DNA from: Streptomyces sulfonofaciens
Lineage (GTDB): Bacteria > Actinomycetota > Actinomycetes > Streptomycetales > Streptomycetaceae
Assembly (NCBI RefSeq): GCF_014656295.1
Contig: NZ_BNCD01000007.1
Coordinates: 248,001 to 312,000, forward strand
Reading direction: 5' to 3'
Length of the DNA: 64,000 nt
Shown: one piece after another, positions 17,922 to 27,102 of the stretch
How the letters are laid out: each line of letters starts with the position of its first letter
Numbering within the stretch: position 1 is the first letter of the stretch
Notes under the pieces: generated by a model
What the model saw: only the letters and a program-made list of their open reading frames with translations
Databases searched by the model: none
What the model was told of the DNA's origin: nothing
Program-made: the position numbers and the translations under genes

Positions 17922-18959
17922 TCACCGCGGACAGAACTCCGCGGTGAGCAGGGCCCGTTCCGCCGCGGCAGGCGGCACCGCGTCCGCGTCCACCCGGTAG
18001 GTCAGCACCCGCTCCCCGCCCCGGACCGCGGCGCTGCGCACATAGCTGCCCCGGATGCGGCCGTTGTGCCCCCACACCGTCACCCCGCACGGCAGCCGCT
18101 GCGGATAGATCCCCAACCCGTAGGCCCCCCCCGTGCCACCGGTGTCCAGCATCCTGGCCAGTTCGGCGGCGGGAAGCAGCCGACCGCCGAGCAGGGCCGA
18201 GTAGAAGCGGTCCAGGTCGGTGAGGGTGGAGACCACTTCGCCCGCCGCGCCCGCCACCCGGGGGTCCAGGTCGGTGACCTCCCGTCCGCCGGCGGTGTAC
18301 GCGCGCCCGTGCGGTTCGGGCAGGTCCCGCCGGGCACCGGGGAAGGAGGTGCCGGCGAGATGCAGCGGCCCGATGATCCGCTGCCTCGCCTCTGCCGCGT
18401 ACGACTCGCCGGTGACCGCCTCGATCACCATGCCGAGCAGCACGTAGTCGGTGTTGGAGTACGCGAAGACACCCCGTGCGGACGGCCGGTGGGACAGCGC
18501 GAGGCGGACCGCGCCGGCCGCCGCGAGCGGCACGGTGCCACCGGTGTCCGCGGTGAAGTCATGCAGCCCGCTGGTGTGGTCGAGCAACTCGCGCAGGGTG
18601 AGCAGGCGCCCGTCGTTGCCCCGGCCCCGCACCAGGCCCGGCAGGTGCTGCTCCACCGTGTCGGAGAGCGAGAGCCGGCCCTCCGCGGCGAGTTGGAGCA
18701 CCACCGTGGCGAGGAACGTCTTCGTGATGCTGCCGGCCCTGAAGTGGTCGGCGCGCCGGATGCCCGGCCCGCTGCGGGCGAACCGTGTGCCCGTTTCGTC
18801 ACGGACGAGCAGCGCGGCGGTCCTGCCCTTGCCCTCGCCGGCGAGCAGGGGAAGAGTGGCGACCGGGACCGCGGGCCCGGCGGCCGGGAGGCTGCCGGGG
18901 GCCAGGCCCAGCAGCACCGCGGCCAGCGAAAGGGCCCGCAGTGTCCGGGACACGGGCAT
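17922..18959 (-). CDS. Secreted serine hydrolase of the beta-lactamase/DD-carboxypeptidase (S12) family
   Basis: 345 residues. The N-terminus MPVSRTLRALSLAAVLLG is a signal peptide. Active-site motifs are SITK (SxxK nucleophile/base), YSNTD (YxN), and GHNG in place of KTG, which is common in this class C/S12 group. Members cleave D-Ala-D-Ala or related esters and peptides outside the membrane. ATG 18959 has GGAGG seven bases upstream, which decides it over upstream frames. It converges with glpD and is divergent from the first kinase, 149 bp away. The physiological substrate is not known. Confidence 0.9.
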   Translation of the reverse strand: MPVSRTLRALSLAAVLLGLAPGSLPAAGPAVPVATLPLLAGEGKGRTAALLVRDETGTRFARSGPGIRRADHFRAGSITKTFLATVVLQLAAEGRLSLSDTVEQHLPGLVRGRGNDGRLLTLRELLDHTSGLHDFTADTGGTVPLAAAGAVRLALSHRPSARGVFAYSNTDYVLLGMVIEAVTGESYAAEARQRIIGPLHLAGTSFPGARRDLPEPHGRAYTAGGREVTDLDPRVAGAAGEVVSTLTDLDRFYSALLGGRLLPAAELARMLDTGGTGGAYGLGIYPQRLPCGVTVWGHNGRIRGSYVRSAAVRGGERVLTYRVDADAVPPAAAERALLTAEFCPR

Positions 18960-19108
18960 CAGGGTCCTCCATCGTCGTCCCACCGGGCCCGGCCCATCAT
19001 GCGGGACCCGGGCCTTCCCCGCAGCCGGGGGTGGAGACCCTGCGAAGGGAGTGGTCACGGCGTGGGGGACAATGGAGGCTCTGTCAGGGCGGGTTGCAGA
19101 GGGGACAC

Positions 19109-21727
19109 ATGTCGGAGGCTGAGCAGGCGGGAGAGACGCGCAAGGCCACGGGGACACGTCTCCTCGCCGGACGGTACCGGCTGGGGAAGGTACTCGGCCG
19201 CGGTGGCATGGGCACGGTCTGGCGGGCGGAGGACGAGGTGCTGGGCCGCACGGTCGCGGTCAAGGAACTGCGCTTCCCCTCCAGCGACGAGGACGAGAAC
19301 CGCCGCCTGATCACCCGCACGCTGCGCGAGGCCAAGGCCATCGCCCGGATCCGCAACAACAGCGCGGTGACCGTCTTCGACGTCGTCGACGAGGACGACC
19401 GGCCCTGGATCGTGATGGAGCTGGTCGAGGGCAAGTCCCTCGCCGAGGTCATCCGCGAGGACGGCGTCCTCACACCGAGGCGCGCCGCCGAGGTGGGCCT
19501 CGCCGTGCTCGACGTGCTGCGCGCCGCCCACCGCGAGGGCATCCTGCACCGCGACGTGAAGCCGTCCAACGTGCTCATCGCCGACGACGGCCGCGTCGTG
19601 CTGACCGACTTCGGCATCGCCCAGGTCGAGGGCGACCCGTCCATCACCTCCACCGGCATGCTCGTCGGAGCGCCCTCCTACATCTCCCCGGAGCGCGCCC
19701 GCGGCTACCGCCCCGGCCCCGCCGCCGACATGTGGTCCCTCGGCGGGCTGCTCTACGCGTGCGTGGAGGGCACCCCGCCGTACGACAAGGGCTCCGCCAT
19801 CGCGACCCTGACCGCGGTGATGACCGAGCCCCTGGAGCGTCCGAAGAACGCCGGCCCGCTGGAGCCGGTCATCTACGGCCTGCTGGCCAAGGACGTCGAG
19901 CAGCGGCTGGACGACGCCGGTGCCCGGGCGATGCTCATGGACGTCGTCCACGCTCCCGAGCCGAAGGCACCCGCCTCCGACAGGACGACCACCTTGGTGC
20001 TGCCCGGCGAGGAGCGGCGGCCGGCGGCCGGGGAGCGCCCCGACGCCCCGACCGTGCAGGAGCCGGACGCCGCCGGGCCGTCCTCGGGCGCGGCGGACAG
20101 CGGAGCCCGGAGCGCGCCGGCGGGAGAGTCGGGCAAGGCGACTGGAGACGCGCCGGAGCGCGGTCTGCGCGGTGCACTGCGGTCCGTGCGCAAAGCGGCC
20201 GCGGCGGCGACCGGGGCGGCCGCGACCGCCGTCCAGGGGAAGTCGGCGGCGGCCTCGCCGGGATCGGGCGCGGCGGCAGGACCTGCCTCGGGTGGGCCCG
20301 CTTCCCACGGGTCCGGCGCGGGTGCGCCAGGTGCGGGCGGGGCGTCCGCCGAGCGGGCCGCGACGGGGGCAGCCGCGGCGGCGCCCGGCACCGGCCCGGC
20401 GAAGGGCGCGGACCGCCGGGCGGCCCCCGGATCCACCGGCGCGCAGGGCACCGCGGCCGAGGCGGCGCGTGCGCGGCCGGGCAAGGCGGCTGCCGAGCCC
20501 TCCGGTTCCGAAGCCGCCGGGCGCTCCGGTGCCGCCCCGGCGGCACCGTCCTCCGCTTCCTCCGCGCCCCCCAGGCCCTCCTCCGGCCGCGGGCCGGACG
20601 CCCCGTCGGCTGCCGGCTCCACGGCAGCCGACGCCCTGCCCCCCGACGCCGCGCCTCCGGCCGACCGGTCCGCCCCCGGGGCGGCTCTTGCCGGTTGGCG
20701 CAAGCGCTCCTCGACGGGCGGCGCCGGGAGCGGCGGTGCCGGGACGCCCGGCGAGCAGAAGGCCACCGCGCCCGGCTCCGACGGCCGGGCGGCGCCTTCC
20801 GGGACACCGGCCGGAACCGGGGCCTCCGGTCCCGGCGCCCGCGACACGGCGTCCGCGGGCCTCGGGTCGGCGGCCCACGGCCCCGCCGCCACGGCACCGC
20901 CCGGAACGTTCGGCCCCGCCGGGCCACCCCCGTCCGGCACGGCGCAGCGCAGACGGTTCGGGCCGGTGAGGAATCCCCGCCGCGCCCTGCTGATCGCCGC
21001 GATCGTCATCGCGCTGGTCGTGCTCGGCACCGTCCTGGCCCTGACCCTGCCCGGCGACGACGGCACCCCGCGCGGCGGCAGGGACACCGGTGGCGGCACC
21101 GCGGCATCCGGCGGCGGCACGTCCGGTGGCAAGGGCGACCGGGACGGCAGCGGTGGCGGCGGCCGGAGCGACGACGGCAAGCCGGACGAGGGCCGGGGGG
21201 CGGCCAAGGGCTCGGGAGGTGGCGCGGGCGACGACGGCAAGCAGAGCGGCGGCTCCTCCGGCGGTACCGGAACCGGCACCGGCACCGGCCAGGATGCGCC
21301 CGCCACCACGTACACGGACCCGCAGGGCTTCTCGATCGGCCTGCCCAAGGGCTGGCAGCGCACCACCACGGACCGCACCGGCGTCCATTTCACCGGCCCC
21401 GACGGACAGGCGCTGCTGCTCGCGTGGACGACCTCGCCCAAGCCCAGCCCGGTGCTCGACTGGCACGAGCAGGAGCACTACATGGTCCTCTCCCAGTACA
21501 AGCGCATCCGCATCGACGGTCTGGAGTACCGCGGCTGGCCCGCGGCCGACTGGGAGTTCACCTTCGTCTCGCACGGCACGCAGCGGCGCAGGATCGACCG
21601 CGGGTTCGTCGTCGGCCCCAAGCTGGGCTACGGGATGATGTACACGGCCAAGGCCGGCACGTGGGACAGCGACCTGCGCCGCAGCACATGGGACACCTTC
21701 ACCCGCACCTTCCAGCCCAAGAAGTGA
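19109..21727 (+). CDS. Membrane Ser/Thr protein kinase 1 with extracellular domain
   Basis: 872 residues. The Hanks-type kinase domain (~22-280) is intact: GRGGMGTVW glycine loop, VAVKEL lysine, HRDVKPSN catalytic Asp, DFGIAQV. A ~340-residue Ala/Pro/Gly linker follows, then one membrane helix (LLIAAIVIALVVLGTVLAL, ~625-645), a second Gly/Ser-rich stretch and an outer domain (~728-872) starting YTDPQGFSIGLPKGWQR. It should phosphorylate cytosolic proteins in response to something outside. First of five tandem kinase genes; the equivalent S. coelicolor cluster (SCO4775-4779, from memory) has been linked to control of spore-wall synthesis. ATG 19109 is placed just ahead of the kinase fold. The ectodomain is not of the PASTA type. 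Confidence 0.93.
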   Translation: MSEAEQAGETRKATGTRLLAGRYRLGKVLGRGGMGTVWRAEDEVLGRTVAVKELRFPSSDEDENRRLITRTLREAKAIARIRNNSAVTVFDVVDEDDRPWIVMELVEGKSLAEVIREDGVLTPRRAAEVGLAVLDVLRAAHREGILHRDVKPSNVLIADDGRVVLTDFGIAQVEGDPSITSTGMLVGAPSYISPERARGYRPGPAADMWSLGGLLYACVEGTPPYDKGSAIATLTAVMTEPLERPKNAGPLEPVIYGLLAKDVEQRLDDAGARAMLMDVVHAPEPKAPASDRTTTLVLPGEERRPAAGERPDAPTVQEPDAAGPSSGAADSGARSAPAGESGKATGDAPERGLRGALRSVRKAAAAATGAAATAVQGKSAAASPGSGAAAGPASGGPASHGSGAGAPGAGGASAERAATGAAAAAPGTGPAKGADRRAAPGSTGAQGTAAEAARARPGKAAAEPSGSEAAGRSGAAPAAPSSASSAPPRPSSGRGPDAPSAAGSTAADALPPDAAPPADRSAPGAALAGWRKRSSTGGAGSGGAGTPGEQKATAPGSDGRAAPSGTPAGTGASGPGARDTASAGLGSAAHGPAATAPPGTFGPAGPPPSGTAQRRRFGPVRNPRRALLIAAIVIALVVLGTVLALTLPGDDGTPRGGRDTGGGTAASGGGTSGGKGDRDGSGGGGRSDDGKPDEGRGAAKGSGGGAGDDGKQSGGSSGGTGTGTGTGQDAPATTYTDPQGFSIGLPKGWQRTTTDRTGVHFTGPDGQALLLAWTTSPKPSPVLDWHEQEHYMVLSQYKRIRIDGLEYRGWPAADWEFTFVSHGTQRRRIDRGFVVGPKLGYGMMYTAKAGTWDSDLRRSTWDTFTRTFQPKK

Positions 21728-21800
21728 CCCGTCGCAGAGCCCGGAAGGCGTGTGCCGCGGTCCGCGGGCCCGTGCCGTCCGCGGCCCTGCGCCCGGTGCC

Positions 21801-21835
21801 CCCCGTCCCGGCGCCGCCCCGGCGCCGGGACGGGG
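21801..21835 (+). terminator. Strong hairpin terminator after kinase 1
   Basis: A 15-bp perfect stem, CCCCGTCCCGGCGCC with its complement, around a GCCCC loop, 74 bp after the stop. It argues that the kinase genes are not one uninterrupted transcript. The rest of the 21728-22149 gap holds no gene. Confidence 0.85.
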
Positions 21836-22013
21836 ACCGCGGGCCTGTGAACGCCGGCCGCTGCGGTACCCGGGGCGGGGGCGGCGCGGGGCCCGTGGAG
21901 CCGTGTGGGCCTGCACAACCCGTGGTGCATATGGGGCGAACGGGGCGCAAGAGGTCAAGAGGTCAAGAGCTGCAAGGAGTTGCGGGGGCCGGTCGGCCGA
22001 CTGGTTCGAGGAG

Positions 22014-22022
22014 TTATCCACA
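22014..22022 (+). promoter_or_regulatory. Consensus DnaA box (TTATCCACA) upstream of the pseudokinase gene
   Basis: An exact TTATCCACA lies 128 bp before the pseudokinase start, in a locally AT-richer promoter-like stretch. Significance is inferred from the other two perfect boxes in intergenic DNA of this window. Confidence 0.5.
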
Positions 22023-22149
22023 TCCCCTCGATACGGCTGGACTCCGGCACGTATCGTGAGTGCGTGCGGACCGTACGCAGTCGCATCAACACTGCGCTCG
22101 GACCACACGGCGAGCGGATGTGACCACCGATCGGAAGGGGGCGGCGCCA

Positions 22150-24630
22150 GTGGACGACTACGCGGGTCGGGTACTCGCCGACCGCTACCGCCTGCCCCTC
22201 CCCCCGTCCGACGAGTACGAGCTCGCCCAGACGCGCGCCTTCGACACCTACAGCGGCCAGGAAGTCCTCGTACGGCAGGTGCCGTTGCCGGAGGTGGTCG
22301 AGGCGGAGGTGCTGGACGCGGAGGGCCTGCCCGAGGGCTTCACCGGCCGCGGGCCCGCGGGCGCGCGGCGGATCGGCGGCCGGGGCGTCACCGGCGGCGC
22401 CACCCGCACCCCGTCGGACCCCGCGGTGCGCAGGGCCATCGAGGCCGCCCAGGCCGCCGCCCAGATCCCCGACCACCCGCGGCTCGACCAGGTCTTCGAC
22501 GTGTTCGCGGAGGGCGGCTCGCTGTGGATAGTCAGCGAGGTGGTCGCCGCCAGCCCGCTCGCGGCACTGCTGGCCGAGGCACCCCTGTCCCCGTACCGCG
22601 CGGCCGAGGTCGCCGCCGACGTGCTCACCGCCCTGCGCGCCCTGCATGCGCACGGCTGGGTCCACCGCAACATCACCACCCGTACGGTCCTGGTCTGCGA
22701 GGACGGCCGCGTACTGCTCACCGGTCTGGCCGCCGGTGCCGCCGAGGAGGCGCTGTGCGGCTACGACCCCCGGCCCGACCCCGCCGCGGCCCTCCAGCCC
22801 ACCGGCGACCTGCCTGACCCCCAGCAGGGGGCGGCCACCGGTGCCTCGGCCGAGGCGCTCTCCGGCCCCGGCGACCGCCCGGCCCTCGGCGCCCCGCCCG
22901 GCCACCCGGAGGGCCGCTTCGGCTCTCCCCCCGCCGTGGGCCCCGCCCGCCCCGCGGGCGAGCTGGGCCCCGGGCAGGGCCTGTCCGATGCCGCACCCGG
23001 CGCCCCCGCCCCCCACCCGGGGTCGAACGGCACCGATGCCAGAGCCGCCCGCGCCGGAGCCATCGCGGCCTACCGGGCGGGCGCCAGGGCCGCCGCACGG
23101 ATCGGCGAGGACCAGCACTCCGACCCGCGCGGCCTGCCCGCCGCCCGCCCGGGCGACGGTGCCCAACCCCAGGACGCCGGCTCCCATCCGCCCGGTCGGA
23201 TCGTCGACCCGTACGGGGTGCGCCGCCCGGGGCCCCCCGCGCCCCGCCCCGCCCAGGACAACCACCCCGATGCCTACGCCCACCGGGAGCCCGCCACCGC
23301 ACGGCCCCCGGCGGACGACGAGGCGACCGGTACCACCGTCAGTTGGGGCGAGGTCGTCGGCTGGGGCGCTGCGGGCGGTGCGCGGCGCGGACCGGCCACG
23401 CCGCTGGCCGCCGAGCGCGCCCGCCAGGCCAGGATGGCCGTGGTCGGCCCGGTCACCGAGCGCTGGGCCCCGGAGCAGGCCGGCCCCGTGCACGAGAACT
23501 GGCAGCTCGCCCCGCCCATCGGCCCCGCCACCGATCTGTGGGCGCTGGGCGCGCTGCTGTACCGGGCGGTGCAGGGCCATGCCCCGTACCCGGAGGACAG
23601 CACCCCCGAGCTGGTCGACATGGTGTGCTCGGAGCCGCCCGCGTTCGCCGAGGAGTGCGGTCCGCTGCGTCCCGTCGTCGAGTCGCTGCTGCGCCAGGAC
23701 CCGTCCGAGCGGCCCGACTTCGAGGAGCTGCGGGGCTGGCTGCGCTCACTCATCAGATCGGCCCCCGAGCCCGACGCGGGCGCCCACGTCGTCGCCGTCC
23801 CGCCGGCCGACGCGGAGCGGCTGCCCATCGTGCGGCGCCGCGGGGAGCTGGTCCGCCGCCGCAGGGGCGCCCTCGCGACCACCGGGAGAGGGCGGCACAA
23901 GGCCGGCCGTGAAGGGGCACCGAGACGGCTCGGCAGAACACTCCTCGTGGTGATCATGCTGGGTCTCGCGGCGGCCGTGGCGTACGCGATGCTCTTCATG
24001 CCCAAGGTGGGTACAGGGGGCAGGGAGGCGGGCGCCGGAGCGACCAGCGGCCCGGCTCCGGGCCGGTCCTCGGACCCGGGCGCGCCGGAGGGCACCACCA
24101 CCGGTCAGGACGGCCGGGGCGGCAGCTCGCCGGACCAGAACTCCGGCTCCCACCAGCCGCAGACCAGCCCGCTCGACCTGCCTCCGGGCTTCACCCTGAA
24201 GAAGGACGCCGCCGGTTTCCGGATAGCCGTGGCCGACGGCTGGCACCGGCAGGGCAGGAACAGCCTCGGCCAGGTCGTCTACAGCAAGGACGGCTTCCAG
24301 CTCATAGTCGTGCCCGGCCGGGACACCGCCAAGAAGTTCGGCACCGACCCGATGGTGTACGAGCGCGAGAAGGAGCACGAGCTCCAGCCCTTCCGCGACT
24401 CGAGCTGGGCGACCAGCAGCGGGATGCGCACCACCGAGGTAGGCGACCGGGTCATGGCGGAGGGCCAGTTCACCTGGCAGGGCAACGGGGGCGAGCTGTA
24501 CGTGCGCAACCTCGCGCTCCTGCTCGACGGCCGCTACCACATCGTCCAGGTCCGGGGCCCCGAGTCGCAGCGCGACAAGGTGGACGGCTACTACACGCAG
24601 GCGTCGGCCACCTACCAGTACACGGGCTGA
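22150..24630 (+). CDS. Membrane pseudokinase (Hanks fold lacking catalytic residues) with extracellular domain
   Basis: 826 residues. The kinase fold is recognisable but dead on paper: the VAIK lysine is Arg42 (VLVRQV), HRD is HRN (Asn174, WVHRNITTRTVLV) and DFG is TGL (191-193). About 220 residues of Pro/Ala/Gly-rich sequence replace the activation loop before WAPEQ, and the C-lobe resumes with DLWALGALLYRAVQG. One membrane helix (LLVVIMLGLAAAVAYAMLF, ~598-617) leads to an outer domain with GFRIAVADGWHR, related to that of kinases 1 and 3. GTG 22150 has GGAAGGGGG nine bases upstream. It may bind lipid II-like ligands, scaffold or allosterically control the neighbouring kinases; this is inference. 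Confidence 0.9.
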   Translation: MDDYAGRVLADRYRLPLPPSDEYELAQTRAFDTYSGQEVLVRQVPLPEVVEAEVLDAEGLPEGFTGRGPAGARRIGGRGVTGGATRTPSDPAVRRAIEAAQAAAQIPDHPRLDQVFDVFAEGGSLWIVSEVVAASPLAALLAEAPLSPYRAAEVAADVLTALRALHAHGWVHRNITTRTVLVCEDGRVLLTGLAAGAAEEALCGYDPRPDPAAALQPTGDLPDPQQGAATGASAEALSGPGDRPALGAPPGHPEGRFGSPPAVGPARPAGELGPGQGLSDAAPGAPAPHPGSNGTDARAARAGAIAAYRAGARAAARIGEDQHSDPRGLPAARPGDGAQPQDAGSHPPGRIVDPYGVRRPGPPAPRPAQDNHPDAYAHREPATARPPADDEATGTTVSWGEVVGWGAAGGARRGPATPLAAERARQARMAVVGPVTERWAPEQAGPVHENWQLAPPIGPATDLWALGALLYRAVQGHAPYPEDSTPELVDMVCSEPPAFAEECGPLRPVVESLLRQDPSERPDFEELRGWLRSLIRSAPEPDAGAHVVAVPPADAERLPIVRRRGELVRRRRGALATTGRGRHKAGREGAPRRLGRTLLVVIMLGLAAAVAYAMLFMPKVGTGGREAGAGATSGPAPGRSSDPGAPEGTTTGQDGRGGSSPDQNSGSHQPQTSPLDLPPGFTLKKDAAGFRIAVADGWHRQGRNSLGQVVYSKDGFQLIVVPGRDTAKKFGTDPMVYEREKEHELQPFRDSSWATSSGMRTTEVGDRVMAEGQFTWQGNGGELYVRNLALLLDGRYHIVQVRGPESQRDKVDGYYTQASATYQYTG

Positions 24631-24651
24631 CGGCCTGTACAGCGGCTGACG

Positions 24652-24721
24652 CCCCGTGCCGAGGCCGACGACCGGCGTACGGGCCGGCGGCCCGTACGGG
24701 GGCCGGCGACCCGGCACGGGG
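24652..24721 (+). terminator. Nested hairpins after the pseudokinase gene
   Basis: Outer arms CCCCGTGCCG and CGGCACGGGG (24652-24661, 24712-24721) enclose a perfect 9-bp stem GTACGGGCC/GGCCCGTAC (24677-24697). Likely transcription end of the pseudokinase gene. The remaining ~270 bp to kinase 3 shows no gene. Confidence 0.7.
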
Positions 24722-24989
24722 TGCCCGGGGCCAGGCTCAAGGCGTGTGCGGAGGGCTCGTCACGGGCCGGGGGAGCCCGTGAGGAAGCCGTGGGGCGGGG
24801 CTTCGGGCGCGGGTGGGGAGGCCGAGGGGGCAGGGCTGCAGGGGCCGGTGGGGCCCGCCGTGGCAGCGGTACCGTGCGGGCGCCGCGGGCACGTCCCACG
24901 CGTCACAGTGCGGTCTTCTTGCCACCCGCGTGTTCCCTGTGCGCTACGGCGTCCTTAACCTGGTTCTGTCAAGACCACTGCGGGGGAAC

Positions 24990-26885
24990 GTGAATCAGAT
25001 GCAAGGGCTGCTCCTCGCGGGCCGCTACCGGCTCGGTGAGACCATCGGCCGGGGCGGCATGGGACGTGTATGGCGCGCTCACGACGAGCTGCTGCACCGT
25101 GCCGTCGCGGTCAAGGAACTGACCGCCGCGCAGTACGTGTCCGAGGCCGACCGCACGGTGATGCTCGCGCGCACCCAGACGGAGGCGCGGGCCGCCGCCC
25201 GGATCAACCACCCCGCCGTCGTCACCATCCACGACGTACTGGAGCACGACGACCGGCCGTGGATCGTGATGGAGCTGGTCGAGGGCGGTTCCCTCGCCGA
25301 TGCCGTCAAGGAGTCAGGGGGGCTCGAACCCCGGTATGCGGCCCGGGTCGGCCTCTGGGTGCTCCGTGCGCTGCGCGCCGCGCACGCCGCCGGTGTGCTG
25401 CACCGGGACGTCAAGCCCGGCAACGTCCTGCTCGCCACCGACGGCCGGGTGCTGCTCACCGACTTCGGCATCGCCCAGATGGAGGGCGACACCACCCTCA
25501 CCAAGACCGGCGAGGTCGTCGGCTCCGTGGACTACCTGGCACCGGAGCGGGTGCGCGGCGCCGATCCGGGGCACGCCTCCGACCTGTGGGCGCTCGGAGC
25601 GACGCTCTACACGGCGGTGGACGGCCGGTCGCCGTTCCGGCGCACCACACCGCTGGCCACCATGCAGGCCGTGGTCGAGGAGGAGATGCCCCCGCCGGCC
25701 GGCGGCGGGCCGCTCGGGCCCGTCATAGCGGCACTGCTGCGCAAGGACCCGGACGCCCGGCCCGGCGCGGAGGACGCCGAGGCGATGCTCCTCGAAGCCT
25801 CCGAAGGGCGCAGCCCCGCCGCCGCGCAGGAGTACCTGGCCACCACCGCACACCCTTACGGGCCCCCCGAACCCCACGGGACCCCCCAGCCCCAGGGGGC
25901 CGTTCAGCCTCCCGGGGCACCGCACCCCCAGGAGGACCCGACGCGGGACTACCGGTCCGTGCGGGAGGGCCACCCCCACGACGCGTCCGGCGGACAGCGG
26001 TACGGGCCGTACCCGTCGTACGGGGCTCACGGGCCCTCCGGCGCCGGGACGGGCGGCCAGGGGCGGTACGGCCCCGGCCCGCAGCCGGAGCTGATGACGT
26101 CCACGCAGCCGCCGGCGGCCCACTCCGCCCCGCCCCTCACGCCCACCCCGTCCGCTGCGCGCGGAAGGCGCGGATGGAACGTCGTGGCGATCGTCGTCGC
26201 CGCCGCCGCGCTGGTCGGCGGCGGTACCGCCCTCGGGCTGCACTACGCCGAGGGCCACGGCCAGGCGGCGTCGCTGCCCAGTCACACGGCCCCGGCCCCG
26301 GCCCCGTCCGTCTCGCCCCCGCACTCCGCAGGACCCACGCACCGGGCGGGTGAGATACCGGCGGACTGGAAGCGGGTGGACGACGTCGAGGGCTTCAGTC
26401 TGATGCTGCCGCAGGGCTGGCAGCGGGAGGCGAACGGCACGCAGGTCGACTACACCCCGGACCACGGCAACCACTTCGTACGGATCAGCGTCGACCACGC
26501 GCCCGACTGGGACAACCCGTACATGCACCAGCTTGATCTGGAGAAGCAGCTCAGGGACCTGCCGGACTACCGCAGGGGCGAGCTGACGCAGAACAGCTTC
26601 CGCGACCAGCCCGGATCGCTCTGGGAGTTCCGCTGGACCGCCGTCCCCGACGACTCCTTCCCCGGCCCGCGGCACGCCATAGAGCAGACGTACGTCGACG
26701 GGGCCGGCACCGAGTACGCCATCTACATGTCCTCGCCGGCGGACGACTGGGCGACCACTCGCGAGCAGTTCGACATCGTGCTGCGGGGCTGGCGCCCCGG
26801 CGACAGCGGGTCCATGGCCGGATCCAATGGGTCGGACGACTCGGAGGACGACGGCGGCAACGGGGACGGCGGCGGCGACGAGTGA
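24990..26885 (+). CDS. Membrane Ser/Thr protein kinase 3 with extracellular domain
   Basis: 631 residues. Intact kinase domain at ~10-265: GRGGMGRVW, VAVKELT, HRDVKPGN, DFGIAQM, LAPERV. A Pro-rich linker, one membrane helix (VVAIVVAAAALVGGGTALGL, ~395-415), then an outer domain (~455-620) with VEGFSLMLPQGWQRE, resembling kinase 1. An acidic Asp/Gly tail ends the protein. Start is GTG 24990 or ATG 24999; both sit behind CGGGGGA and differ by three residues. Highly similar in the catalytic core to kinase 1, pointing to tandem duplication. Confidence 0.92.
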   Translation: MNQMQGLLLAGRYRLGETIGRGGMGRVWRAHDELLHRAVAVKELTAAQYVSEADRTVMLARTQTEARAAARINHPAVVTIHDVLEHDDRPWIVMELVEGGSLADAVKESGGLEPRYAARVGLWVLRALRAAHAAGVLHRDVKPGNVLLATDGRVLLTDFGIAQMEGDTTLTKTGEVVGSVDYLAPERVRGADPGHASDLWALGATLYTAVDGRSPFRRTTPLATMQAVVEEEMPPPAGGGPLGPVIAALLRKDPDARPGAEDAEAMLLEASEGRSPAAAQEYLATTAHPYGPPEPHGTPQPQGAVQPPGAPHPQEDPTRDYRSVREGHPHDASGGQRYGPYPSYGAHGPSGAGTGGQGRYGPGPQPELMTSTQPPAAHSAPPLTPTPSAARGRRGWNVVAIVVAAAALVGGGTALGLHYAEGHGQAASLPSHTAPAPAPSVSPPHSAGPTHRAGEIPADWKRVDDVEGFSLMLPQGWQREANGTQVDYTPDHGNHFVRISVDHAPDWDNPYMHQLDLEKQLRDLPDYRRGELTQNSFRDQPGSLWEFRWTAVPDDSFPGPRHAIEQTYVDGAGTEYAIYMSSPADDWATTREQFDIVLRGWRPGDSGSMAGSNGSDDSEDDGGNGDGGGDE

Positions 26886-27102
26886 GGCACGATCCGGCGG
26901 GCCGACCGCACGCGGGGGAGCCAAGGGCGGTACGGGGCGGGCGTGGGGGAACAGTGACGTTGCGGTGACGGGGTGGTGCGCAAGGCGTTGACGGCGCAGT
27001 CCCGGCGCACGCCCGGTGGCCGAGAGGCGATCTTCGGACAACCCGTGTCACCTGGCCGGACGCACCACCTCCGGGTCGGTGACCCTGGGGCATCATGGCC
27101 GT

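Noticed and set aside
19055..22108. 1017-residue minus-strand frame opposite kinase 1
   Set aside because: Arises from third-position GC bias; composition is Arg/Gly/Ala-rich, without motifs, and the plus strand carries a complete kinase.
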